Below are positions 34,425-43,844 of a stretch of DNA of 52,379 nt, in pieces. The stretch is from Desulfobacterales bacterium. GTDB lineage: Bacteria; Desulfobacterota; Desulfobacteria; Desulfobacterales; SURF-7. Both the position numbers and the translations under genes were made by a program. Under the pieces are notes generated by a model. That model was not told the origin of the DNA, did not search any database, and saw only the letters and a program-made list of their open reading frames with translations. How positions within the stretch are numbered: the stretch's first letter is position 1; the number at the start of each line of letters is the position of its first letter. The stretch is taken from NCBI GenBank assembly GCA_028277765.1, contig JANQFQ010000085.1:1-52379 (forward strand), given 5' to 3'.

Positions 34425-36962
34425 ATGCATGGAAAAGTTGAAAATACTTATGCATCTATACTTTGTATAGAAGATGAAAAAGTAATACGGAAAACTTTTT
34501 CTGATTTCCTGCAAGAACTGGGGCATCATGTGTTTGAAGCTGAAGATGGTGAAAAGGGAATCAGCATGTTTCGGGAAATAAAACCGGATGTCATCCTTCT
34601 GGACCTGAATATGCCAAAGATGGGAGGGCTTGACGTTCTCCGGATTATTGGAGATGAATCTCCTGAGACTCCGATTATTATCATCAGCGGTCAAGGTGAT
34701 ATTGACATGGTAATTGAAGCACTCCGCCGGGGTGCTTTTGATTACTTGACAAAGCCGCTGAACAGCCTGATTCTCCTTAAAAATTCTGTTGAGCGGGCTT
34801 ATGAAAAGATTACACTTTTCCGCGAGAATATCGCGGCTAAGGTGTTTCTTGAGAAAGCGAACATTGAACTGGAAAAACATGTTGAAGAGCGGACCGAAGC
34901 GTTAGTACTTGCCAACAAAAAGCTGCAGGTTGAACTGATTGAACGGGATTCAGCTGAAAAAGCATTGCGGGAGAGCGAAGAAAAATTCAAATTGATATTT
35001 GAAAATGCCAATGACGAGATTATCTATGTTGATAAAACAGGAAGAATTCTAGATGTGAACCAGAAAGCTAAAGATATTTCCGGATATACACCCGAAGAAG
35101 TCATTGGGAAGAATTTTTCTGAAATAGACGCTATTAAACCTGAAGATATGGATAATTTGATAACACATTTTGCAGAAGTGTGTGAGAGCAAAAAGACAAA
35201 AACAATAGAAATTGAACTTATAAAAAAAGACACCAAGGAAGAAAAGTTTATTGAGATAAATCCAAAAATTATTGAAAGAAATGGAGAGATAGAGGGCTTT
35301 GTCAGTATTTTAAGGGATATTACCGAGCGGAAAGAGATGGAACTTGCGCTTAGGGAGAGCGAGGAGAGGTTTAAGAATATTTTCGAACAAGCTACGGATT
35401 CTATCATCATCATCGACCCTGATTCTCTGGATATCCTGCAATTTAACAGAAGTACATATATCAATCTGGGATATACAGGGGAAGAGTTCCAGGAAATCGT
35501 GTTTCATGATTTGGGGGACGAGGGATTTCAAAGCGCATTGAAAAAGCATTTTGATACGGTTAACAGGCTTGGGAAAGACGTTTTTGAGACAGCGCTGTTG
35601 ACTAAAAGCAAAGAGACGCGAAATGCTCAGATAAGTACAAAAATAATTGCGGTCGGCGAAAAAAAACTGCTTTTGAGTGTCTGGCGGGATATCACTGAAG
35701 AGACAAAAGCAAAAATAGCACTGAAAAATGAGCGGGCCATGCTGGAGGTTCGTGTTGAGGAGCGAACGGAAGCTGTTAAATGTGCAAACAAGGAACTTGC
35801 GAGGGCGATTAAACACAAGGATGAATTCCTCGCAAACATGAGCCATGAACTGCGCACGCCGCTGACGACGATCCTGGGCATTACCGAGGTCCTGCTTGAA
35901 GAAGTTTACGGAAGACTGAACAGTAAACAGACTTCTCATTTACAGAATATCGATGAAAGCGGGCGTCATCTTCTTTCAATGATTAATGATATCCTTGATC
36001 TCTCTAAAATTGAAGCCGGTAAAATGGACATGAACATGGAGCAGATCGATATTGAAGATACCTGTAATTCCGTTGTGAGGATGACAGAGCCGCTGGCAAA
36101 AAAGAAAAAGATAGGTATCAATGTCAAAATTCACCGCGCAGTTGAATTTGTGGAGGCCGACACCCGCAGTTTTAAGCAGATGCTGATTAACCTGCTTAAT
36201 AACGCCATCAAGTTCACGCCTGTAAACAAATTGGTTGGGATTGATATCGTTGGTGATATAGAAGAAGAAAAGTTAAAGGTTGTTGTCTGGGATCAGGGAC
36301 CTGGGATTTCCGCAGAGGATGCCAAGCATCTGTTCAAACCTTTTGTACAAATAGACGGCGGGCTGGCAAAAAAATACGGTGGAACAGGTCTCGGCTTATA
36401 CTTGGTATACCGCCTTGTTATGTTTCATAATGGTAATATTAGCGTTGAAAGCATACCTGAAGAAGGGAGCAAGTTTATCATCGAATTGCCATGGGATGCC
36501 AGGTTTGCAAGGGAGGTATCTCCTGAACAGTTAGATCAAGAAGATGAAAAGGAGGCCTCAGACGTTAGTAAAAAATATTTGGCAAAGATTTTACTGGTGG
36601 ACGACAACCAGATCAATGTTGAGGTTGTTAACGATTATCTTATTGTGCATAATTATGAAACGATTGTCGCCTATAATGGTGAAGACGCCATAACTTATGC
36701 TATTGAAAACCAGCCTGATCTTATTCTTATGGATATTCAATTGCCGGGCATGTCTGGTTTTGAAGCTATAAAAGAGATCCGAAAGAAAGAAACCTCAAAT
36801 AATAATGATAGAAGGGTACCAATCATCGCGTTGACGGCGCTCGCCATGCAGGGAGACAAGGAGAAATGCCTGGACGCGGGTGCGGATGGTTATTTGAGTA
36901 AACCGTTTAGCCTAAAGAAGCTGATTGAGCAGATTAAAGAGCATTTGCAGATTGATATTTAA
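34425..36962 (+). CDS. Receiver-PAS-PAS-HisKA hybrid kinase with C-terminal receiver
   Basis: An 845-aa soluble protein with receiver (about 10-125, D60 in LLDLNMPKMGG), coiled coil, PAS1 (about 183-300), PAS2 (about 308-425) and a second coiled coil. HisKA has H474 in NMSHELRTPLTT, HATPase_c carries DQGPGIS and YGGTGLGLYL, and the C-terminal receiver has D770. Its HisKA type differs from the three upstream kinases and is closer to the region-1 kinases, so it may talk to a different partner. The stop overlaps the stop of the convergent gene by 4 bp. Confidence 0.93.
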   Translation: MHGKVENTYASILCIEDEKVIRKTFSDFLQELGHHVFEAEDGEKGISMFREIKPDVILLDLNMPKMGGLDVLRIIGDESPETPIIIISGQGDIDMVIEALRRGAFDYLTKPLNSLILLKNSVERAYEKITLFRENIAAKVFLEKANIELEKHVEERTEALVLANKKLQVELIERDSAEKALRESEEKFKLIFENANDEIIYVDKTGRILDVNQKAKDISGYTPEEVIGKNFSEIDAIKPEDMDNLITHFAEVCESKKTKTIEIELIKKDTKEEKFIEINPKIIERNGEIEGFVSILRDITERKEMELALRESEERFKNIFEQATDSIIIIDPDSLDILQFNRSTYINLGYTGEEFQEIVFHDLGDEGFQSALKKHFDTVNRLGKDVFETALLTKSKETRNAQISTKIIAVGEKKLLLSVWRDITEETKAKIALKNERAMLEVRVEERTEAVKCANKELARAIKHKDEFLANMSHELRTPLTTILGITEVLLEEVYGRLNSKQTSHLQNIDESGRHLLSMINDILDLSKIEAGKMDMNMEQIDIEDTCNSVVRMTEPLAKKKKIGINVKIHRAVEFVEADTRSFKQMLINLLNNAIKFTPVNKLVGIDIVGDIEEEKLKVVVWDQGPGISAEDAKHLFKPFVQIDGGLAKKYGGTGLGLYLVYRLVMFHNGNISVESIPEEGSKFIIELPWDARFAREVSPEQLDQEDEKEASDVSKKYLAKILLVDDNQINVEVVNDYLIVHNYETIVAYNGEDAITYAIENQPDLILMDIQLPGMSGFEAIKEIRKKETSNNNDRRVPIIALTALAMQGDKEKCLDAGADGYLSKPFSLKKLIEQIKEHLQIDI

Positions 36963-38965
36963 AAAGTATTTTCACTTAAAGTGTTTTTATTTGATCTTTT
37001 TAGTCTTATTCCGTATCGGTTGTTTGAACCGGTATTCTCATTCATATTATTCTTTCTTGACAGGTACAAATAAATGCCTGTTCTGTTCTCGTCGCATCTA
37101 TTAGATGTAATGGTGTTATTGTGTGATATGAGCAGCTTGATACCTATATTGGTATAAGAACAGGTGTTGTCATCTACCCTATTCAAGTTTGATTTGTAAA
37201 GCATAATGCCGTTTTTAACGTTCCATTTGCAAATGTTATCCTGGAGCAAACTGTTTTTGGTGTTAAAAAGCATAATGCCAATACTGTTTGCGTGCTTTTC
37301 ACTATATCCGAAACGGTTATTTATGATTGTGCAGGTATTAGTATTTTTTAAATATACGCCGGCTCGCCCGCCGTATATTGAAAACCCATCCAGAACAACA
37401 TTGCTGGTTTTTTTGATTATAACTGCGTGTTTCCGGGGGTTAGATGATTGTATAAATGTTTCATACATACCGTTTTCCGATTGAATAGTGAGAGGCTTAT
37501 TGATTACCACATTTTCGACATAGATGCCGTCTGTTACTGTAATGGTATCGCCGCTAACAGCAGCCCGGACAGCAGCCCGGATCGTGTCATAAGCTTTTCC
37601 GGTCCTTTCATTAATAGCAACCCCGGGTGTCTCAGACTTGTCTGGAACATCATATAAAAAAATGTCAGTCTGATTGTTTGTATCGTCATCCACCAGGTTG
37701 TCAGCATATGAATCAAAGGTAACCCGCCTGCCGTCCGATGAAATCGCCGGGTATAAACTGCTTCCATTACCGGATGTTCCATCTGAGTGTGCACTCACCT
37801 GTGTTGTGGTTTCCAATTCAATATCATAAAGAAAAACGTCAGCCTTGCTATCGACTTCCTTTTGCAGGCTTTCAGCTTGAGATATAAAAGCGACAAAGCG
37901 GCCGTTTGCTGAAATGGCTGCCGCGAAATCCTCGATGTCACCCTGGGTTCCGTCAGTACCATTGCTTACACATATATTATGAGCCTCATCCCTATCATAC
38001 ACAAAAACATCTGCAACACCATTGGTGTCGTTTTTTACCAGGTTGTTCGCATAGGAGTAAAAGGCCACATAACGCCCATCTGCAGAAATTGTCGGATTAA
38101 CGCTCTCTCCGTTCCCCTCTGCTTCTTCAATATTTGAATGTATTCTGGTTGTGGTTCCTAAAGTTGTATCATGCACAAAAATATCCACAAGACCATTGGA
38201 GTCATCATCCACCAGATTGTCCGCGTAGGAGTAAAAGGCCACGTATTGTCCGTCAGCGGAGATAGTTGGACAACCGCTTCTGCCGTTTCCTTGGGTTCTA
38301 TTTTCATGGACACTGACCCGTTTGGTCGTTTTTCCGACAAGATCATAAACAAATATGTCTCGCAGGTCATTGGTGTCTTTATCTACAAGGTTATCCGAAG
38401 ATGAAACATACGCCACATAGCGTCCGTTTGCTGAAATTGATGGGTTTAAACTCTTCCCATTTCCCCTTTCTGATATAACAAGTTTCCTGCCTCTTCTGGA
38501 GATCGCTTTGGAATATTTACTTACCAGCTGTGTGGATCCTGTAGCAGTGTCGTGAACAAAAACATCTGATTGATTATTAAAGTCATTATATGTAAGGTTG
38601 TTTGCATAGGAATAAAAAGCAACATACCTTCCATCTGCTGATATTGACGGACAGAAACTGTTCCCATTTCCCAGTGCGCCATCTGAATGAATACTGACCA
38701 GGATTGTTACATCTTCTACTGTGTCATACACAAAGATATCTGCCTTGTTATTGGTATCATCAGCAACGAGATCGTCCGCAAAAGAATGAAAGACCACATA
38801 CCGGCCATCAGCTGAAATGGACGGAGAAAAACTACTGTCATTGTTTTCATAGCCTTCAGTATTAGAATTTATGCGAGTTGTCCCTGCAAGCCCGCTCTCA
38901 CTGCAGTACAGCAGGAAAAAGCAAATTATGATGAAAAACGATATGCCTGATTTTAAGTTGTTCAT
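36959..38965 (-). CDS. Secreted seven-blade beta-propeller plus right-handed beta-helix protein
   Basis: Start chosen at the ATG complementary to 38963-38965, supported by GGGAGG five bases upstream and a signal peptide directly after it; an in-frame start at 39028 would bury the signal. About 668 aa. Seven TolB/PD40-type blades share the core ISADGRYVAFxSxAxNLV and an Asp-rich loop ending DIFVYD. The C-terminal third is a NosD-like right-handed beta-helix with repeated Asn-rich turns ending at NTLSENTF. Probably an exported adhesin or carbohydrate-related protein; no catalytic motif is seen. The end on a bare helix rung may mean C-terminal shortening. Confidence 0.85.
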   Translation of the reverse strand: MNNLKSGISFFIIICFFLLYCSESGLAGTTRINSNTEGYENNDSSFSPSISADGRYVVFHSFADDLVADDTNNKADIFVYDTVEDVTILVSIHSDGALGNGNSFCPSISADGRYVAFYSYANNLTYNDFNNQSDVFVHDTATGSTQLVSKYSKAISRRGRKLVISERGNGKSLNPSISANGRYVAYVSSSDNLVDKDTNDLRDIFVYDLVGKTTKRVSVHENRTQGNGRSGCPTISADGQYVAFYSYADNLVDDDSNGLVDIFVHDTTLGTTTRIHSNIEEAEGNGESVNPTISADGRYVAFYSYANNLVKNDTNGVADVFVYDRDEAHNICVSNGTDGTQGDIEDFAAAISANGRFVAFISQAESLQKEVDSKADVFLYDIELETTTQVSAHSDGTSGNGSSLYPAISSDGRRVTFDSYADNLVDDDTNNQTDIFLYDVPDKSETPGVAINERTGKAYDTIRAAVRAAVSGDTITVTDGIYVENVVINKPLTIQSENGMYETFIQSSNPRKHAVIIKKTSNVVLDGFSIYGGRAGVYLKNTNTCTIINNRFGYSEKHANSIGIMLFNTKNSLLQDNICKWNVKNGIMLYKSNLNRVDDNTCSYTNIGIKLLISHNNTITSNRCDENRTGIYLYLSRKNNMNENTGSNNRYGIRLKRSNKNTLSENTF

Positions 38966-39017
38966 ACTTTCCTCCCGGTCAAAATATGATTTAGCGTCCA
39001 ACACGGTTTCAGACTCT

Positions 39018-39032
39018 GCATCAAGCATGCCA
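39018..39032 (-). promoter_or_regulatory. Weak sigma-54-like promoter upstream of propeller gene
   Basis: Minus strand reads TGGCAT-GCTTG-ATGC: correct GG/GC spacing with one mismatch in the -12 TTGC. It would start near 39006, giving a leader of about 40 nt to the chosen start codon. Confidence 0.3.
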
Positions 39033-39417
39033 ATCAGAAGAACTGTTGAAAAAAAACGACGGAAAGAGAAGATTGTGAATGTAAGAAAAAGAATATGAAT
39101 TTAGAAGATTAAATGAAAATGCAACTGGGTGGTTATTATTCCCCGAAAAAGACCTGAAAAAAGGGTATAACAAAATTACACAGCATAAACATGGTTGTTG
39201 TTACTTTTTGTTACACAGTCAACCGGAAATTTGATTAGGGAGATACAGAATTGTCTCATTAAGGGATACAGAAAGTTGGGGGCTTAAGAAAACGAAATAT
39301 GGTGTAGGGTAAAAGATGTATGGTGTAGGGAAAAGGTATGTGGTATAGGCTATAGGGTCGAGGGGAAAGATTGGAGGCAGTGAAGCGTAATTGATACTGG
39401 ATGCTAAACCCTAGAAC
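39033..39417. other. Gene-free gap with degenerate 21-bp tandem repeat
   Basis: No gene is visible. About 39298-39360 contains three imperfect ~21-bp units with the core TATGGTGTAGGG(T/A)AAAAG. Near 39200 the sequence TGTTACTTTTTGTTACAC holds two GTTAC words. Confidence 0.5.
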
Positions 39418-39474
39418 CCCCGGTAAAAAGAAACGGGATCTACACTTCGCTACGACCAGCTATCTCGCATCCAG
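39418..39474 (-). repeat. Dispersed hairpin repeat, copy 3 (inverted)
   Basis: Minus strand reads GCTGGTCGTAGCGAAGTGTA then GATCCCG-TTTCTTTTTAC-CGGG; stem CCCG/CGGG at 39418-39421 and 39434-39437. Same family as 31912-31969 and 40943-41008. Confidence 0.65.
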
Positions 39475-39620
39475 GATCTATGAGGTTTTTGTGTATGATG
39501 ACATCTGATAGTGTATGCAATATTAAGTTGGGCTACGACAGTTGATATTATTTTATTTATATCTTAATATGCTAACGAATAGTTTGGCAGAAAATATTTA
39601 AGTGTAAGTAAAGAGGCGAT

Positions 39621-40877
39621 ATGAAAGCAGAGATACTTGCCACAGGCGATGAGGTCGTAACAGGAGCGGTTGTTGACAGCAATTCCGCTTTTATCGCGGA
39701 AAAACTTGAAGAATCGGGAATCGATGTTACCCGGCACAGTTGTGTGAAAGATGATATGGATATGCTTGCCTCGGTACTGGAAGAGATTGGCGGTCGTTCG
39801 GATATTGCTGTCGTGTCCGGCGGACTTGGTCCTACAACAGATGATATTACGGCGGCTGCAGCCGCAAAAGCCGCGGGTGTTACTACAGCTCTGGACATAG
39901 AAGCTCAAAAGACCATGGCGGGTTATTTCAAGGGACGGGGCATTGATATGCCAACATCCAACAACAAGCAGGCCATGCTTCCTGAAGGTTCGAAATGTAT
40001 TGCAAATCCTGTGGGCACAGCACCTGGCTTTGTATTGACTATTGGGAAATGCAACTGTTTTTTTGTGCCGGGTGTTCCGTATGAAATGAGAAAAATGATA
40101 GTTGACGCTGTCCTGCCACAGATCGAAACGCTTCAAGGGTCTGACAGAAAAATCATCCGTACAAAGACTATGCCCCTTTTTGGCCTTGCTGAATCCGTGG
40201 TGAGTGAAAAACTAGAAGGTTTTGCAGCCTGTTTTCCTGGTGTAAGGCTCGGTTTCAGACCTGTGTTCCCGATTATTCATGTAAAGCTGTACATCAGTGG
40301 AGATAATGTACTGGAGGTCGGCAAACTCCTTTCAAAAGCCACTGAATGGATAATGGATCGGCTTGAAAAATGGATAGTATCTGATACAGATGAAACCCTT
40401 GAAGCGGTTGTGGGTCGTCTCCTTATAGATAACAGCGCGACTGTTGCCGTTGCTGAAAGCTGTACCGGTGGCCTTATCTCGAGTATGCTGACCGATGTTC
40501 CGGGAAGTTCGGATTATTTCCTTTTTTCAGGTGTGACTTACTCTAATCAGGCAAAGATGGATGTGCTGGGTGTACGCCCTGATACCCTGGAAGAATTTGG
40601 CGCAGTGCATGAAGAGACAGTTAAGCAGATGGCCGAAGGCACGCGAAGGATAGCCGGTGCCACCTATGGTATTGCCACGAGCGGAATCGCCGGGCCTGAC
40701 GGTGGTACTGATGAAAAACCTGTGGGGACAGTATGCATCGGGATCGCCGGGCCTGATGGAAGTAAGGGAAAAAGATATCACTTCCCTTTTCCAAAACGGT
40801 CCATGAACAAAAAGATTTTTGCCATGGCAGCGATAGAGCTGTTGAGAAGAGAGATATTGGGGCTCAGTAGTGAATAA
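39621..40877 (+). CDS. cinA: CinA family protein (nicotinamide-nucleotide amidase)
   Basis: A 418-aa full-length CinA: N-terminal MoaB/Mog-like domain (ILATGDEVVTGAVVDSN at 4-20, SGGLGPTTDDITAAA) and C-terminal PncC-type domain (about 260-415) with AVAESCTGGLISSMLTDVPG and TSGIAGPDGGT. Members hydrolyse ADP-ribose compounds and deamidate NMN, recycling pyridine nucleotides. Stands alone between repeat-rich gaps. Confidence 0.93.
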   Translation: MKAEILATGDEVVTGAVVDSNSAFIAEKLEESGIDVTRHSCVKDDMDMLASVLEEIGGRSDIAVVSGGLGPTTDDITAAAAAKAAGVTTALDIEAQKTMAGYFKGRGIDMPTSNNKQAMLPEGSKCIANPVGTAPGFVLTIGKCNCFFVPGVPYEMRKMIVDAVLPQIETLQGSDRKIIRTKTMPLFGLAESVVSEKLEGFAACFPGVRLGFRPVFPIIHVKLYISGDNVLEVGKLLSKATEWIMDRLEKWIVSDTDETLEAVVGRLLIDNSATVAVAESCTGGLISSMLTDVPGSSDYFLFSGVTYSNQAKMDVLGVRPDTLEEFGAVHEETVKQMAEGTRRIAGATYGIATSGIAGPDGGTDEKPVGTVCIGIAGPDGSKGKRYHFPFPKRSMNKKIFAMAAIELLRREILGLSSE

Positions 40878-40942
40878 CTTCGAGGTAAAGAGTGGGAGAT
40901 CTGATATGGTGTTGTTTAAAAAATGATGCTGGATGCTAGATG

Positions 40943-41008
40943 CTGGATTCTAGATTCTGGATGGCTGGTCGTAGTGAAACGGAGATCCCGCTTCTTTTTA
41001 GCGGGAAT
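40943..41008 (+). repeat. Dispersed hairpin repeat, copy 2
   Basis: GGCTGGTCGTAGTGAAACGG, then the hairpin CCCGCT (40987-40992) / AGCGGG (41000-41005). It is flanked by TGGATGCTAGATGCTGGATT-like runs at 40925-40963 and their inverted counterparts at about 41099-41131, so the whole 40925-41131 block looks like a composite inverted element. Confidence 0.65.
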
Positions 41009-41048
41009 GCTGAATTCTAGGATTTAGAGACTAACTAAGATCCATATT

Positions 41049-41069
41049 AGGCGAACACAAGGTTCGCCT
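41049..41069. repeat. Perfect 8-bp hairpin AGGCGAAC/GTTCGCCT
   Basis: AGGCGAAC (41049-41056), loop ACAAG, GTTCGCCT (41062-41069). Lies inside the composite repeat before the amidohydrolase gene. There is no T-run after it. Confidence 0.7.
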
Positions 41070-41179
41070 CTATGGTTTTGCCCAATAATTTTTCACTCAG
41101 GATCCAGTATCTAGCATCTAGGATCCAGAATGTGCGCTTCACCCTAACACGCATCAACGCTAAGAAAACGTGTAAAATT

Positions 41180-42367
41180 ATGTCAGAAGAAATCTACATA
41201 CATGCTGGTTGGCTCATAGACGGAACCGGCGGGCCTGTGCTCAGGAACACGGTTCTGCATGTTCGGAACGGGGATATACAGGAAATCATTCCAGCTGAAG
41301 AGATGCCTAGAACAGGTCCTGATATTGTAGATATGTCAGACAGCACGGTTCTTCCGGGTCTGGTTGACAGCCATATACACCTGTTCATGTCTGGGACGGA
41401 TGACAAGAAGGTTAGGGAACATCAGCTTACAGCCGGTTTTGATGACATAAAAAGTGTTATTGAGGATCATGTGAAGAACCATCTGTCCTGTGGAGTTATT
41501 AGTATCAGAGATGGCGGGGACTGGAACGGGCACGCGGTCAGGTACAAAGATGAATGCCTGAATAAAGAGGTGCTGCCGATATCATTAAAGACAGCCGGAA
41601 GGGCCTGGCGGCAACAGAGACGCTATGGCAGGCTGATTGGCAGGCCCCTTTCAGAAGGTCTCTCTTTAGCTGAAGAAATATCAAAAGATGGCAGTCGTAT
41701 AGACCATATAAAGATTGTTAATTCCGGCCTTAACAGCCTTACCATATTCGGTAAAGAGACCATGACCCAGTTTGACATGGATGAAATGAAAGCAGCGGTG
41801 AGGGCGGCAAAAGACCTCGGGCTAAAAGTAATGGTGCACGCAAATGGAAAAGAGCCTGTGAAAATAGCGGTAGCAGCAGGTTGTGATTCCATTGAACACG
41901 GTTTTTTCATGGGAAGGGATAACCTTAAGCTGATGGCGGACAGGGGGACAACCTGGGTTCCGACCGCGATTACAATGAAAGGGTATGCCCGGCTCCTGAA
42001 GCAGGGGAGTCTTAAAGCAGATATGGCGATGAAAAATCTAGACCATCAGATTGGACAGATGTCAAAGGCAAAGATGTTAGGGGGCAGGATTGCGTTAGGG
42101 ACAGACGCAGGGAGCTTGGGGATTCATCACGGACCGGCGGTTGCAGAGGAAATGAAGCTTTTGATGGAAGCAGGGTATACCTTAGAAGAGACAGTCAAAT
42201 GCGCCACCCTTAACGGCGCTTCCCTACTCGGTGTCAGCGATGCTGGTGTACTGAAAAAAGGGAAGAGAGCCACGTTTATCGTTGTAAGGGGTAATCCATC
42301 AGGAATTCTTGACAGGCTGGATGGGATTGAACATATATATATAAAGGGTAAAAGGTATAGGGGGTAA
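41180..42367 (+). CDS. Metal-dependent amidohydrolase
   Basis: Start placed at ATG 41180 (MSEEIYIHAG), giving about 395 aa; the 36 extra in-frame residues upstream come from repeat DNA. Amidohydrolase-superfamily metal site: H65 and H67 (SHIHLF), probable carboxylated K178 (DHIKIV), H220 (MVHANG), H240 (SIEHGF) and D309 (LGTDAGS). This layout fits imidazolonepropionase/prolidase-like hydrolases acting on cyclic amides or dipeptides; the substrate cannot be told. It is followed by coaE after 5 bp. Confidence 0.88.
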   Translation: MSEEIYIHAGWLIDGTGGPVLRNTVLHVRNGDIQEIIPAEEMPRTGPDIVDMSDSTVLPGLVDSHIHLFMSGTDDKKVREHQLTAGFDDIKSVIEDHVKNHLSCGVISIRDGGDWNGHAVRYKDECLNKEVLPISLKTAGRAWRQQRRYGRLIGRPLSEGLSLAEEISKDGSRIDHIKIVNSGLNSLTIFGKETMTQFDMDEMKAAVRAAKDLGLKVMVHANGKEPVKIAVAAGCDSIEHGFFMGRDNLKLMADRGTTWVPTAITMKGYARLLKQGSLKADMAMKNLDHQIGQMSKAKMLGGRIALGTDAGSLGIHHGPAVAEEMKLLMEAGYTLEETVKCATLNGASLLGVSDAGVLKKGKRATFIVVRGNPSGILDRLDGIEHIYIKGKRYRG

Positions 42368-42372
42368 TATCA

Positions 42373-42993
42373 GTGATGATCGTAGGTCTCACAGGGGGTA
42401 TTGCAACAGGGAAATCGACTGTTTCGGCAATTTTCAAGGACGCAGGTGCGGTTATCATTGATGCGGACAGGATTGCCCACGATGCTGTTAAAAAAGGGAC
42501 GGCTGCATGGCAAGAGATCGTTGACCATTTTGGGCAGTCGATTCTTCAGCCTGACGGTGAATTGGACAGGGATCGCCTGGGAGATATTGTGTTTAATGAT
42601 CAGCAGAAAAAACAACAGCTTAACAGTATCGTCCACCCGGCTGTATTCAAGAATATGGCTGAACAGGTAGAGCAGGCAACAGAGGACACGCCTGTTGACG
42701 GTGTGATTATTCTGGATGTGCCGCTCTTGATTGAGGCAGGTATGCAGAATATGGTTTCTGATGTTATATTGGTTTATACTTCGAAAGAGATCCAGTTAAA
42801 AAGGCTGATGAAAAGAAACAGCCTGTCTGAAACTGATGCCATGGCAAGAATACGCTCCCAGATGCCGATAGAAGAAAAAAAGAAAGAGGCGGATATTATA
42901 ATTGACAACAGTTTCTCGATTGATAAGACAAAAGAGAGAACTTTGGAGGTATACAGAAACCTTAAGAAAAAAAGTGCTAATCAATTGTTGTAA
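42373..42993 (+). CDS. coaE: Dephospho-CoA kinase
   Basis: About 206 aa with P-loop GLTGGIATGKSTV near residue 6-18, DADRIAHDA, and VPLLIEAGM; full length for CoaE, which phosphorylates dephospho-CoA in the last step of CoA synthesis. GTG (42373) and ATG (42376) are adjacent possible starts; AGGGGG at 42359-42364 fits the GTG spacing slightly better. Confidence 0.93.
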   Translation: MMIVGLTGGIATGKSTVSAIFKDAGAVIIDADRIAHDAVKKGTAAWQEIVDHFGQSILQPDGELDRDRLGDIVFNDQQKKQQLNSIVHPAVFKNMAEQVEQATEDTPVDGVIILDVPLLIEAGMQNMVSDVILVYTSKEIQLKRLMKRNSLSETDAMARIRSQMPIEEKKKEADIIIDNSFSIDKTKERTLEVYRNLKKKSANQLL

Positions 42994-43021
42994 GAAAGAA
43001 AATCATTTTTGAGGGCAAAGG

Positions 43022-43843
43022 ATGAAGGTAAAGTTTTACGGTGTAAGGGGCTCGACACCTGTTTGTGAAAAAGGGTTTCAGGAGGTAGGTGGCAATTCAT
43101 CATGTGTTCTGCTGACCGGCGGTAACGGTAATATCCTTATTCTTGACGCAGGTACAGGCATCAGGAAGCTGGGCAAAGATCTCATAGAAAAGGGCCATGA
43201 GCAGTATGAAAATATTTTTATTGTTTTTTCCCATACACATTGGGACCATGTTCAGGGGTTCCCTTTTTTTCAGCCTGCATATAATCCGAAAAGGCATTTT
43301 ACCCTGACAGCTTTTGGGAGGAACAGGGATGTACACAGCCTTGAGGATATTTTTGCCACCCAGATGCAGAAAGATTTTTTCCCTGTTTCTTTAAGCGGTA
43401 TGGGCGCGACCTTTACTTTTTATCAACTGGGCGGATACAGCCAGGAAAAGGATGATGCAAGGGTTGAAGTGTGTAAACTCAATCATCCTGGAGACGCATA
43501 CGCATATCGTTTTGAAGCAGACGGCAAGGTCATGGTTTACTGCACTGATGTTGAACATGTAGAAGAAGTTGATCCAAAAGTTGTTAAGCTTGCAGAAAAA
43601 GCTGACCTGCTTATCCATGACGCCCAATATACACCTGAAGAGCTGAAAGAAAAAAAAGGCTGGGGGCACAGCAGCTGGGCGCAGGCTGCTGAAGTAGCTG
43701 AAAAGGCTCAGGTAAAAAACCTGGCCCTTTTCCATCATGACCCAGATCATGATGATAAATTTCTATTTAATATGGAACGCGAATGTAGGGAACGGTTTCC
43801 AGACACTTTTTTAGCAAGGGAAGGGGAAGAGATAACGCTTTAA
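43022..43843 (+). CDS. MBL-fold metallo-hydrolase
   Basis: A 273-aa metallo-beta-lactamase-fold protein with VRGSTPV at the start, GGNSSCV, the HTHWDHVQG metal motif (about 74-82), HPGDAYAYRF, TDVEH and HDAQYTPEE plus a later HSSW. Resembles PhnP/cyclic-phosphodiesterase-like COG1235 proteins. Substrate unknown. Follows coaE with a 28-bp gap and is probably co-transcribed. Confidence 0.88.
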   Translation: MKVKFYGVRGSTPVCEKGFQEVGGNSSCVLLTGGNGNILILDAGTGIRKLGKDLIEKGHEQYENIFIVFSHTHWDHVQGFPFFQPAYNPKRHFTLTAFGRNRDVHSLEDIFATQMQKDFFPVSLSGMGATFTFYQLGGYSQEKDDARVEVCKLNHPGDAYAYRFEADGKVMVYCTDVEHVEEVDPKVVKLAEKADLLIHDAQYTPEELKEKKGWGHSSWAQAAEVAEKAQVKNLALFHHDPDHDDKFLFNMERECRERFPDTFLAREGEEITL

Positions 43844-43844
43844 G

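Noticed and set aside
38966..39028. N-terminal extension of the propeller protein
   Set aside because: It would place 21 polar residues before the signal peptide, while a strong GGGAGG site directs the start at 38965.
41072..41179. N-terminal extension of the amidohydrolase
   Set aside because: The extra 36 residues are encoded by repeat DNA and are not part of the amidohydrolase fold; the start at 41180 fits the family.
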